A stretch of DNA of 56,832 nt, from positions 1-56,832 of the forward strand of contig CAJUJW010000009.1 in assembly GCA_910586735.1 (NCBI GenBank), written 5' to 3'. This DNA is from an uncultured Oscillibacter sp. (GTDB lineage: Bacteria; Bacillota; Clostridia; Oscillospirales; Oscillospiraceae). Every line of letters starts with the position of its first letter. The first letter of the stretch is position 1. Shown here piece after piece: positions 7,970 to 15,352 of this stretch. Both the position numbers and the translations under genes were made by a program. Below the pieces are notes generated by a model. That model did not search any database. It worked only from the letters and a program-made list of their open reading frames with translations, and was not told where the DNA came from.

Positions 7970-8048
7970 GCAGGGGAGCCGAGAGGCTGAGAGGGGACCC
8001 AAGTCCCGACCCTTTACCTGACGCGGACAATGCCGCCGTAGGGAGTCT
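7970..8048 (+). ncRNA. TPP riboswitch controlling thiW-thiM
   Basis: On the plus strand: CAGGGGAGCC, GGCTGAGAGG, a P3 region, TTACCTGACGCGGACAATGC, CGCCGTAGGGAG. This is a complete THI-box aptamer. It starts about 5 nt from the predicted transcription start of the 7930 promoter. Confidence 0.95.
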
Positions 8049-8068
8049 TGTTCACCATGACTTTTGAC

Positions 8069-8103
8069 GGCGGTCCGCTCCAGGCGGGCCGCCTTGCTTT
8101 TTT
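8069..8103 (+). terminator. Expression-platform terminator of the rightward TPP riboswitch
   Basis: A 10-bp stem (8069-8078 with 8084-8093, one G-T pair), 5-nt loop and T-rich tail (TTGCTTTTTT) lie 21 nt after the aptamer. Consistent with TPP-dependent premature termination. Confidence 0.85.
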
Positions 8104-8388
8104 AATTCCTTCGCAAAGGAGGCGGGAGGGCAAAACAGAAAACCGGCGTCCCGGACCACCGGGAGCGGGCCGAGGGGGAGCGCCCTGGGTCCGGGCCGGA
8201 CAATACGCGAGGCCCCGCCCGGCGGGGTCCCGGCAGCGATGGGAAGCCGTGTTCCGGCGTGAGAGGAGGCCAGAAAGCCTCGACCGAAGTTTCCAGGGCG
8301 GGGGACTCCTGCCCGGCCTTGCCACGCAGGGGGAAAGCGCTGCCGCGTGTTTCTCTTTGCCATCTCATTTTGTGAAGGAGCCTTTTTT
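8104..8388 (+). other. Unusually long GC-rich leader between riboswitch terminator and thiW; no gene seen
   Basis: About 285 bp without a credible gene. It contains several inverted repeats, for example TCCCGG/CCGGGA around 8144-8159 and GGCCCCGCC/GGCGGGGTC around 8212-8230. Its make-up is unlike coding DNA in any frame. It may be a structured leader or a copy of a dispersed repeat; nothing in the window duplicates it exactly. Confidence 0.4.
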
Positions 8389-8913
8389 ATGATCTTGTCT
8401 ATGAACAAAGCGTCCGTCAAGAAGCTGGCCCTGACCGGCGTCCTCTGCGCCGTGGCCGTGGCGGGGAGTCTGCTCTCCTTCCCGGTCTTCGGAAGCAAGT
8501 GCGCCCCGGTGCAGCACATGGTCAACGTCCTCTGCGCCGTCTTCCTGGGGCCCTGGTACGGCCTGGCCGCGGCCTTCGTGGCCAGCCTGCTGCGCAACCT
8601 CCTGGGCTGGGGCAGCCTCCTGGCCTTCCCCGGCAGCATGTGCGGGGCCCTGCTGTGCGGCCTGGCCTACCGGATGACGAAAAATCTCCCGGCGACGCTG
8701 GCCGCCGAGGTGCTGGGCACCGGCGTCCTGGGGGGCCTGGCGGCCTATCCCGTGGCGAAGGAGCTCATGGGCCTGACGCCGGAGACCTATACCGTCTACA
8801 TCATCCCCTTCCTGATCTCCACCGCCGCCGGGTCCATTCTGGCGGGGCTCCTGGTATACGCCCTGCGAAAAAACGGAGCCCTGAACGCCATGCGCTCCGC
8901 CCTGGAGCGGTAA
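8389..8913 (+). CDS. thiW: ThiW, substrate-binding S component of an ECF transporter for hydroxyethylthiazole
   Basis: A 174-aa integral membrane protein with about six hydrophobic segments. ThiW is the ECF-type S component predicted to bind the thiazole precursor of thiamin; it works with the shared EcfA/A'/T energy module, not encoded here. Family signs are the N-terminal LALTGVLCAVAV segment and the FGSKCAPVQHMVNVLCAV loop. The ATG at 8389 follows AAGGAG (8375-8380) at 8 nt; the next in-frame ATG is 8401. It lies directly upstream of thiM under a TPP riboswitch, which strongly supports the role. Confidence 0.93.
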   Translation: MILSMNKASVKKLALTGVLCAVAVAGSLLSFPVFGSKCAPVQHMVNVLCAVFLGPWYGLAAAFVASLLRNLLGWGSLLAFPGSMCGALLCGLAYRMTKNLPATLAAEVLGTGVLGGLAAYPVAKELMGLTPETYTVYIIPFLISTAAGSILAGLLVYALRKNGALNAMRSALER

Positions 8914-8935
8914 ATTCCACCCAACAGGAGGCCCT

Positions 8936-9742
8936 ATGACAACGCCTGACTTTTCTCTGCTGGAGACCGTCCGTCTCCGCCGCCCCCTGGTTCACTGCGT
9001 CTCCAACATTGTCTCCGCAGGCGACTGCGCCAACCTGGCCCTGGCGGCGGGGGCCAGCCCCGTCATGGCCCAGGCCCCGGAGGAAATGGAGGCCATCGCC
9101 GCCGCGTCCGACGCCGCCGTGCTGAACACCGGCACGCCGGACGGGGAGAAATTCCGGGCCTGCATCCTCTGCGGGCGGGAGACGGCGGGGCGGAACCGGC
9201 CCGTGATATTGGACCCCGTGGGCGTGGGGGCCAGCCCCTGGCGGCTGGAGCGGGTGGAGGCCCTTCTGGAGTCCTTCACCCCCGCCCTCCTCCGGGCGAA
9301 CCTGGGGGAAGCCCAGGCCCTCCTGGGTGAGGAAAGCCAGGAAAAGGGGGTGGACAGCCCCGCCGGGGGGACCTTCTCCCAGAGGGCGGAGGCCGCCCGC
9401 CTCCTGGCCCGGCGGCGGGGGACCGCCGTTCTCCTCTCCGGCCCCGAGGACGCGGTGACAGACGGGGAAAGCCTCTGGAAAATCTCCGGCGGCAGCCCTC
9501 GGATGACCCAGGTGACGGGGACGGGCTGCATGCTGTCCGTCCTCTGCGGCGTCTTCGCGGCGGTGGAGCCGGACATCCTCCGCGCCGCCGTCACCGCCGC
9601 CGCCTTCTGGAGGGCCTGCGCCCGCCGGGCTGAGGAATGGAGCCGGGGCCCCGGCGGCTTCCGGGCCGCCCTGCTGGACGCCGCCGGGACCCTGACCGCC
9701 GGGGACTGCGCCGCGGACGCCCGGGCGGAACGGCTGGGCTGA
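8936..9742 (+). CDS. thiM: Hydroxyethylthiazole kinase
   Basis: Phosphorylates salvaged hydroxyethylthiazole for thiamin synthesis. It is a ribokinase-like enzyme of 268 aa, normal for the family. Motifs: VHCVSNIVSAGDCAN near residue 20, GASPVMA, DPVGVGAS near residue 95, and the catalytic TGTGCMLS near residue 195. ATG 8936 follows AGGAGG at 8 nt and lies 22 bp after thiW. Together ThiW-ThiM and CytX-ThiD-ThiE give a salvage pathway; no thiC or thiG/H/S de novo genes appear in the window. Confidence 0.95.
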   Translation: MTTPDFSLLETVRLRRPLVHCVSNIVSAGDCANLALAAGASPVMAQAPEEMEAIAAASDAAVLNTGTPDGEKFRACILCGRETAGRNRPVILDPVGVGASPWRLERVEALLESFTPALLRANLGEAQALLGEESQEKGVDSPAGGTFSQRAEAARLLARRRGTAVLLSGPEDAVTDGESLWKISGGSPRMTQVTGTGCMLSVLCGVFAAVEPDILRAAVTAAAFWRACARRAEEWSRGPGGFRAALLDAAGTLTAGDCAADARAERLG

Positions 9743-9753
9743 GAAGCTGTAGA

Positions 9754-9795
9754 GAAAAGCGAGGGGGAAACCGTCAAGGGTCCTCCTCGCTTTTC
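9754..9795 (+). terminator. Hairpin terminator after thiM
   Basis: A perfect 10-bp stem (9754-9763 with 9786-9795) whose 3' arm contains TTTT. The loop is long (22 nt) with further internal pairing. Confidence 0.7.
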
Positions 9796-9845
9796 CCCTG
9801 CCGGTATGTATTTTTACCAAAATTTTCGGAACCGTCCGCATGTTG

Positions 9846-9874
9846 TGGACAGGCGGGGAATAGGGTGTTATAAT
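9846..9874 (+). promoter_or_regulatory. Sigma-A promoter for the ZIP transporter
   Basis: TGGACA (9846-9851), 17-bp spacer, consensus TATAAT (9869-9874). Predicted start near 9881, so the TTG at 9879 cannot be the translation start. Confidence 0.8.
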
Positions 9875-9920
9875 AAACTTGTTAGGATATCGCCAAGTAA
9901 GGGGAGGGCATAGCGTTTAT

Positions 9921-10649
9921 ATGGATAGTATCACAATGGGTCTATGGAGCTCGCTGCTGGTCACTGCTATCGCGGGCATCGGCGGCACCGGCCTGGGGGG
10001 CGTTTTCGCCACGCTGTTCCGCCGGGACTCCGGCCGGGAGGCCAGTTTGCTTCTGAGCTTCGCCGCCGGGGTGATGGTGTCGGTGTCCTGCTTCGGCCTT
10101 TTGACCGAGGCCGCCGCGCCGGGGGCCATGGAGCTGGTGGCCCTGGGGGTGTTTCTGGGCTGCGGCGTGACGGCGGGGCTGAACACCCTGCTGGACCGGG
10201 GGAAGCCCGCCGGGGGCCTGGTGCTGGCGGGGCTGGTGATGGCTGCGGCCATCGCCCTGCACAACGTGCCCGAGGGCATGGTCATCGGCGCGTCCTTCAT
10301 CGGCGGCACGGTCCGCCAGGGCTGGACCATGGCGGCGGTCATCGGCCTGCACAACATCCCGGAGGGCATGGCCATCTCCGCCCCCATGGTGGCGGGGGGC
10401 GAGCGCCGCTGGCGGGCGGCGGGCCTGGCGGCCCTCTCCGGGGCCCCCACGGTGCTGGGGGCGGCCCTGGGCTACTGCCTGGGCACCCTGGGCCCCACGG
10501 CCCTGACCCTGACGCTGAGCTTTGCCGCCGGGGCCATGCTGTTCGTGGTCTTCGGCGAGCTCCTGCCCGAGGCCGCCGAGCTCTGGAAGAGCAGGCTCCC
10601 CGCCCTGGCGGCGGTGCTGGGCATCCTGGTGGGCATGCTGATCGGCTGA
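9921..10649 (+). CDS. ZIP-family divalent metal transporter (ZupT-like)
   Basis: A 242-aa inner-membrane protein with eight hydrophobic segments, predicted to import zinc, iron or manganese. The two ZIP signature helices carry HNVPEGM (TM4) and HNIPEGMAIS (TM5), whose His and Glu residues form the metal site. The ATG at 9921 is used because GGGGAGGG lies upstream and the longer frame begins at the promoter's transcription start. It is monocistronic, with its own promoter and a strong terminator at 10751. Metal specificity cannot be read from sequence. Confidence 0.9.
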   Translation: MDSITMGLWSSLLVTAIAGIGGTGLGGVFATLFRRDSGREASLLLSFAAGVMVSVSCFGLLTEAAAPGAMELVALGVFLGCGVTAGLNTLLDRGKPAGGLVLAGLVMAAAIALHNVPEGMVIGASFIGGTVRQGWTMAAVIGLHNIPEGMAISAPMVAGGERRWRAAGLAALSGAPTVLGAALGYCLGTLGPTALTLTLSFAAGAMLFVVFGELLPEAAELWKSRLPALAAVLGILVGMLIG

Positions 10650-10716
10650 GGGCCATGTAGGGGCGGTCCCCTGGGCCGCCCGGTTTCCTGGAACCCCCGG
10701 CAGTTCCAGAGGAACA

Positions 10717-10741
10717 GGCCGCCGAGGGCGGCGGCCCCTAC
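10717..10741. repeat. Short GC-rich dispersed repeat, copy 1
   Basis: A 25-bp sequence beginning GGCCGCCGAGGGCGGCGG is identical to 19973-19997. It lies in a palindromic intergenic block that also contains GTAGGGGCGG at about 10657. Both copies are intergenic, following the stop of a rightward gene. Confidence 0.7.
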
Positions 10742-10750
10742 AGAGACAAA

Positions 10751-10785
10751 ACATCCCAGGCGGAGATTCGCCTGGGATGTTTTTC
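10751..10785. terminator. Strong intrinsic terminator
   Basis: A perfect 12-bp stem (10751-10762 with 10769-10780), 6-nt loop, then TTTTT on the plus strand; A-rich on the other side, so it may act both ways. It ends the ZIP gene. Confidence 0.92.
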
Positions 10786-10905
10786 TCCTGTTGTACGGAG
10801 GCGTGCAGCTTTCCCCGGCGGGGAGGTCTGTACTCGCCCCGGCCGGGGCGGCTTCAAGCTCCCCTCCTGCCAAGGCGAGTAAAGCCCCCCTTACGGGGGG
10901 AACCC

Positions 10906-11994
10906 TCATTTGTAGTAGACGACCAACAGGTCCACCACAGTGCCGTAAGACTGAATCCCCCGCTCGTCGCCGTAGCTTTTCAAAATCCCGTCGTAGACCT
11001 TATTGCTGGCCTTCTGGACCGGCGTGTCCTGAAACTGTGCCCAGTAGGCATTGTTGTACGCCAGGTCCAGCTGGGCCTCCTCCGGCAGGGTTTCCCGAAT
11101 GTCCCAATAGCCCTCCGGGTCCTGGGAGTACAGGGCGTTGCCCAGGTACACATACCCGATGAGCCAGCCGGAGTACACATACGCCGGGTCGGCGCAGGTG
11201 GTGGAGGCCAGGACGGCCAGAAAATTGCACTCCTGCTCCGAGGCGAAGCCCCGCTGGTGGGCCAGCTCATGGGCCACGGTGGAGGGCAGCATGCAGGCGG
11301 GGCTGTCCACGTTGACGTTGGACTCCCCGGTGAAGGAGCTGTAGAACCCGGTGAAGTCCAGCGCGCTCATGAGCCGGGAGAAAAGCATGGGCTTCACGCC
11401 GGGGTCGTCGAAGGCCAGGAAGGGGAATGCCTCCGTCAGGCCGTCGTAGGCGTGAACGCTGTTCTCCAGAATCTCCTCCCGGGGCACGGCGAAGAGGCCG
11501 TGTTCGTCCCGCTCCACGTCCCCCGCCGTCTCGGACACCCGGTCCGCGAAGTACGCCGTCACCGCCCGCAGGTCCTCCAGGGCCACGGGCTGGGCGTAGA
11601 CGCCGGACTTGTCCTGGAAGCCGTCGGTCCAGTAGTTCACCCCCCAGAGGAGGCAGAACCCCGCCCACACGGCCAGCACGGCGCAGAGGGCCCCCAGGCC
11701 CAGGCCATAGGCCCGCTCCCGCCGCCGCCCCTTGGCCCGGACTACGGAGACGATGCTCCAGACAACGTATCCGATGGCGATGAGCACCGCCAGGGCCTCC
11801 ACCAGCTCCATGACGGAGAAGGGGACCAGATAGCAGATTCGCCCCAGTCCCCGCCGGAGGGGGCCGGTGAGGTGGTCCGCGATGGCGTTCATCAGCGGGC
11901 GCTGAGCCCGGAGGAGGAAGAAGGCCAGCAGGGCCAGGATGTCCGCCAGGAGCCAGATATGGAGTTTTCGGTACTTTTGAAAAATTGCTTTCAT
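10906..11994 (-). CDS. DUF3810-family membrane protein with a zincin HExxH motif
   Basis: A 362-aa protein with a hydrophobic N-terminal third (segments near residues 15-30, 55-85 and 100-125), then a large soluble part. The motif HELAHQRGF near residue 245, followed by SEQECNFLA, is the HExxH plus downstream Glu arrangement of gluzincin-like peptidases, and matches DUF3810. ATG 11994 is preferred over GTG 12000 because GGAG sits 5 nt before it. It is the last gene of the peptide-type ABC operon and abuts oppF, so it may process the imported ligand or a surface substrate. No biochemical function is established to my knowledge. Confidence 0.8.
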   Translation of the reverse strand: MKAIFQKYRKLHIWLLADILALLAFFLLRAQRPLMNAIADHLTGPLRRGLGRICYLVPFSVMELVEALAVLIAIGYVVWSIVSVVRAKGRRRERAYGLGLGALCAVLAVWAGFCLLWGVNYWTDGFQDKSGVYAQPVALEDLRAVTAYFADRVSETAGDVERDEHGLFAVPREEILENSVHAYDGLTEAFPFLAFDDPGVKPMLFSRLMSALDFTGFYSSFTGESNVNVDSPACMLPSTVAHELAHQRGFASEQECNFLAVLASTTCADPAYVYSGWLIGYVYLGNALYSQDPEGYWDIRETLPEEAQLDLAYNNAYWAQFQDTPVQKASNKVYDGILKSYGDERGIQSYGTVVDLLVVYYK

Positions 11995-11996
11995 GG

Positions 11997-12734
11997 TCAC
12001 TCCGCCGCAGCCAGTAATTGCTTGGTATAGTCTTCCCTGGGGTTATCAAAAATCTCCCCCACGGTCCCCTGCTCCACGATGCGGCCCCCCTTCATCACCA
12101 GCACCCGGTCGCAGAGCTGATACACCACGTTCAAATCGTGGGAGATAAACAGGTAGCTCAAATCCAGCTCCCGCCGGAGGGACCGCAGCAGGTCCAGAAT
12201 CTGGGCCTGGATGGTCACGTCCAGGGCGGACACCGGCTCGTCGGCAATCAGGAACTTGGGCCGCCGTATCAGCGCCGCGGCGATGCTGACCCGCTGGCGC
12301 TGGCCCCCGGAGAGCTCCGAGGGCTTCGCCGTCAGGCACTCCGCCGGCAGCTCCACCCGCTCCAGCATCTCCCGGACCCGGCGCTTCCGTTCCGCCTTAT
12401 CGTATTTCCCGTAGACCCGCAGGGGCTCCTCCAGGGTCCACTCCACGCTGTAGAAGGGGTTCAGGGAGCTGTAGGGGTCCTGGAAAATCATCTGGGGCCG
12501 TTTCGTGTAGTGGGTGACGCTTCCCCGGTCCGGCTGCACCATGCCTAAGATGGTCTTGGCCAGGGTGGACTTTCCGGTGCCGGACTCGCCCACCAGGCCC
12601 AGTATCTCCCCGTGGCGCACGTCGAAGGTCACGTCGTGAAGCACCTCCTGGCGGCGGCGTTTTCCAAAGGGACCGGTCTCCCCGTCGGCGTAGCCGCTGT
12701 ACACGTGGCTGAGGGACAGGACCAGCTCGTTCAT
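11997..12734 (-). CDS. Oligopeptide/nickel-type ABC transporter ATP-binding protein (OppF/DppF-like)
   Basis: A cytoplasmic ATPase of 245 aa energising import. Walker A is GESGTGKS near residue 51, the Q-loop is in QMIFQDPYSSLNP, the ABC signature is LSGGQRQR, Walker B is FLIADEP and the switch His is in SHDLNVV. It lacks the usual C-terminal OppF/OppD extension, so it is shorter than typical (about 320 aa). The start ATG overlaps the upstream ATPase gene in ATGA. It is fourth in the order SBP, permease, permease, ATPase, ATPase, DUF3810. Confidence 0.92.
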   Translation of the reverse strand: MNELVLSLSHVYSGYADGETGPFGKRRRQEVLHDVTFDVRHGEILGLVGESGTGKSTLAKTILGMVQPDRGSVTHYTKRPQMIFQDPYSSLNPFYSVEWTLEEPLRVYGKYDKAERKRRVREMLERVELPAECLTAKPSELSGGQRQRVSIAAALIRRPKFLIADEPVSALDVTIQAQILDLLRSLRRELDLSYLFISHDLNVVYQLCDRVLVMKGGRIVEQGTVGEIFDNPREDYTKQLLAAAE

Positions 12735-13522
12735 AAGTCCGCCTCCTTCCGCTTCCGTGTGGGAATGGCGGCGATGAGACGCCGGGTGTAGGGGTGCTTA
12801 GGATGGTGGAAGACCTCCTGGGCCTCCCCCTCCTCCACCAGCGCCCCCCGCTGCATCACCGCCACCCGGCCGCAGAGCTTCCGCACCACGTTCAGGTCGT
12901 GGGAGATGAAGAGCATGGACACGCCGGACTCCCGGTTCAGCTTTTTCAGGAGCTCCAGAATCTGGGCCTGGATGGTCACGTCCAGGGCGGTGGTGGGCTC
13001 GTCCAAAAGCAGTAATTTCGGCCTGGCCACCACCGCCGCCGCGATCATGGCCCGCTGGAGCATGCCGCCGGAGAGCTGGTGCGGGTACTTCCCGTACACG
13101 GCCTCCGCCTCCGGCAGCTCCACCGCCGCCATGGCCTCCAGGGCGAGGCGGCGGCGCTCCTCCGGGCCCAGCTTGGTGTGGACCCGGAGGACCTCCTCCA
13201 CCTGGGGGCCGATTTTCATCAGGGGGTCCAGGGCGCTCTGGGGCTCCTGGAACACCACGCCGATCTCCCGGCCCTGGACGTTCCGCAGTTCCGCCCGGTC
13301 CGCGTGGAGGAGCTCCACCCCGTCCAGGAGAATCTGCCCGGAATACTCGCACTGCTTCCGGGGCAGCAGGCCCGCCACGCTCATGGCGGTGACGGTCTTC
13401 CCGGACCCGGACTCGCCCACCAGGCCCACGATCTCCCCCGCCCCGATGGACAGGGACACCCCGGCCACGGCCTCCCGGTCCCGGTTCAAAAACCGCACCC
13501 GCAGGTCCTGAATTTCCAGCAT
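12731..13522 (-). CDS. Oligopeptide/nickel-type ABC transporter ATP-binding protein (OppD/DppD-like)
   Basis: The second ATPase subunit, 263 aa. Walker A GESGSGKT near residue 39, VVFQEPQSALDP Q-loop, LSGGMLQR signature, LLLLDEPTTALD Walker B and ISHDLNVV. The C-terminus keeps part of the OppD oligopeptide extension (HPKHPYTRRLIAAIP). ATG 13522 overlaps the last base of the upstream permease stop (TGATG). A longer upstream frame with no start signal is ignored. Confidence 0.93.
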   Translation of the reverse strand: MLEIQDLRVRFLNRDREAVAGVSLSIGAGEIVGLVGESGSGKTVTAMSVAGLLPRKQCEYSGQILLDGVELLHADRAELRNVQGREIGVVFQEPQSALDPLMKIGPQVEEVLRVHTKLGPEERRRLALEAMAAVELPEAEAVYGKYPHQLSGGMLQRAMIAAAVVARPKLLLLDEPTTALDVTIQAQILELLKKLNRESGVSMLFISHDLNVVRKLCGRVAVMQRGALVEEGEAQEVFHHPKHPYTRRLIAAIPTRKRKEADL

Positions 13523-14331
13523 CACAGCACCCCCTTGTCCCGGCGCTTCAAGCCCTCGCCTACCAGGCCCACGCTGAACACCAGCAGCACGATGACAAGG
13601 CCCGTCCCCCCGGCGTACCAGGGGGCGGCGAAGAGCATACCCTGGGCCTCGGAGAGCATGTAGCCCAGAGACGCGTCCGGCGGCGTCACGCCGATGCCGA
13701 GAAAGCTCATGGACGCCTCCGCCAGAACCGCGTTGTTGAAGCCGATGGTCAGGGCGGGCAGCAGCACCGGCAGGGTATTGGGCAGCATGTGGACCGCCAG
13801 TATCCGGACACCGGAGGCCCCCAGAAGCCGGGCGCTCTTGATATAGTTCACGTCCCGGAGGGCGGCGAAGGCCGTCCGGGTCACCCGGGCGAAGCTGGGG
13901 ATGAACACCAGACCCAGGGCGATGATGACGTTGCGTTTCTTCCCCGGCTCCAGCAGGGAGATGACAACCAGCGCCAGCAGGATGCTGGGGAAGGCCGTCA
14001 GCGCGTCGTTGAGGCGCATCAGAATCTCGTCCACCGGCCCGCCGAAGTAGCCCGTCAGGGCCCCCACCAGGCAGCCGCACACGGCCCCGATGGCCAGGGT
14101 GGCCAGGGCGATGGACACCGTGGCCCCGGCCCCCTTGAGGACCCGGCTGAAAATGTCCCGGCCGAAGTTGTCCGTGCCCATCCAGTGGGCGAGGGAGGGC
14201 CCGGCGAACTTGGGCCCCGCCGCCATGGCGTTGGGGTCGTAGGGCGTCCAGAAAAAGCCCAGGAGAATCAGCCCCGCCAAGAGGCAGGTCAGAATCAGCC
14301 CGGCGGTCAAAAGCGCGTTTCCTCTTCTCAT
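13522..14331 (-). CDS. ABC transporter permease (DppC/OppC/NikC-like)
   Basis: A 269-aa inner-membrane subunit with about six helices. The N-terminal TPYDPNAM...HWMGTDNFGRDIFSRVLKG block is the hallmark of the DppC-type OppC_N domain. The EAA loop (EASMSFLGIGVTPPDASLG) contacts the ATPases. It overlaps the preceding permease gene in ATGA. Substrate class (di/oligopeptide or metal chelate) cannot be decided from the permeases. Confidence 0.93.
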   Translation of the reverse strand: MRRGNALLTAGLILTCLLAGLILLGFFWTPYDPNAMAAGPKFAGPSLAHWMGTDNFGRDIFSRVLKGAGATVSIALATLAIGAVCGCLVGALTGYFGGPVDEILMRLNDALTAFPSILLALVVISLLEPGKKRNVIIALGLVFIPSFARVTRTAFAALRDVNYIKSARLLGASGVRILAVHMLPNTLPVLLPALTIGFNNAVLAEASMSFLGIGVTPPDASLGYMLSEAQGMLFAAPWYAGGTGLVIVLLVFSVGLVGEGLKRRDKGVL

Positions 14332-15272
14332 GCCGCGCCTCCTAACCGGAGGCGGGGGTCAATCCGCTGGTTGACGAGGTCCGCCGCCGTCCCCGCCAGC
14401 ACCACCCAGAAGGCCAGAATCACCACAACGGCCTGGACCACCGGGTAGTCCCGGCCCGCAATGGAGGTCACCAGCATCCGCCCCAGGCCGGGGATCACAA
14501 AGACCTGCTCCACCACGATGCTGCCCGCCACAATCTCCGCCATGGTCTGGGCCAGGAACGTCACCACCGGGGGCAGGGCGTTTTTCAGCACGTGCCGCCG
14601 GAGGACCTGCCCCCGGTCATTCCCCCGGGAGATGGCCGTCCGCACGTAGTCCTTCCCCAGCTCCTCCCGCACGGTGCTGCGGAGCATCCGGGCCGTCATG
14701 GCAATCCGGGGGATGGACAGCGCGGCGGCGGCGAAGAGCAGGTACACCGCCGCCCCGGCGAAGTCCTCCCCGGCGTCGGGGAACTGCCCCGGCGTGAACC
14801 ACTTCAATCCCACGCCGAAGACCCAGGACAGGAGTATCCCCGTGAAGAAGGGCGGCACGGCCATGCCCAGCTGGTTCAGGGCCGTCCGGGCCCCCTCGAA
14901 CCGCTGCCGCCCGGCGGACCAGAGGCCCAGGGGGATGGACACCGCCGTAATCAGGGCGAAGCTCAGAAAGCTTAAACACAGGGTCAGCCGGAACTTGGGG
15001 CCCAGGATGTCCCACACGGGCTGGCTGTAACTGCTGGAAACCCCCAGGTCCCCGGTGAAAAAGCCCAGCAGCCACTCCCCGTACCGGACCATCAGGGGCC
15101 TGTCCAGACCCAGCTCTGCCCGGAGGGCCGCCAGGCGCTCCGGCGTAGCCGAGGTGCCCAGCATGGCGGTGGCGGTGTCGCCGGAGATGAGAGAGAAGGC
15201 CGCAAAGGTCAGGAAGGAGACGATCAAGATGGTCGCCAGCCCCGCCGCGGCCCGTTTCAATGCGTATTTCAT
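14328..15272 (-). CDS. ABC transporter permease (DppB/OppB/NikB-like)
   Basis: A 314-aa inner-membrane subunit. A first helix at residues 8-28 is followed by LGLDRPLMVRYGEWLLGFFTGDLGVS, the typical periplasmic start of DppB-type permeases, then a block of five helices with the EAA loop near ALPPVVTFLAQTMAEIVAGS. First of the four coupled membrane/ATPase genes; a strong hairpin separates it from the binding-protein gene, which probably lets the binding protein be made in excess. Confidence 0.93.
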   Translation of the reverse strand: MKYALKRAAAGLATILIVSFLTFAAFSLISGDTATAMLGTSATPERLAALRAELGLDRPLMVRYGEWLLGFFTGDLGVSSSYSQPVWDILGPKFRLTLCLSFLSFALITAVSIPLGLWSAGRQRFEGARTALNQLGMAVPPFFTGILLSWVFGVGLKWFTPGQFPDAGEDFAGAAVYLLFAAAALSIPRIAMTARMLRSTVREELGKDYVRTAISRGNDRGQVLRRHVLKNALPPVVTFLAQTMAEIVAGSIVVEQVFVIPGLGRMLVTSIAGRDYPVVQAVVVILAFWVVLAGTAADLVNQRIDPRLRLGGAA

Positions 15273-15300
15273 AGGCTAGTACCCCTCTGAAAGGCGCGAA

Positions 15301-15338
15301 GAGCAGAGCGTGAAGATTTCACTCTTCACACTCTGCTC
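15301..15338 (-). terminator. Intercistronic hairpin between binding-protein gene and permeases
   Basis: A 16-bp arm (15301-15316) pairs with 15323-15338 with one mismatch. It has no T run, so it more likely stabilises the upstream mRNA or partly attenuates transcription than fully terminates. Confidence 0.65.
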
Positions 15339-15352
15339 TCTCGGTTTTGAAA

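Noticed and set aside
8052..8639. Leftward frames across the thiW leader
   Set aside because: No RBS, no domain, and they overlap the riboswitch terminator and thiW; treated as non-coding leader.
9879..9881. TTG start for the ZIP transporter
   Set aside because: It coincides with the predicted transcription start and would leave no leader or RBS; ATG 9921 is used.
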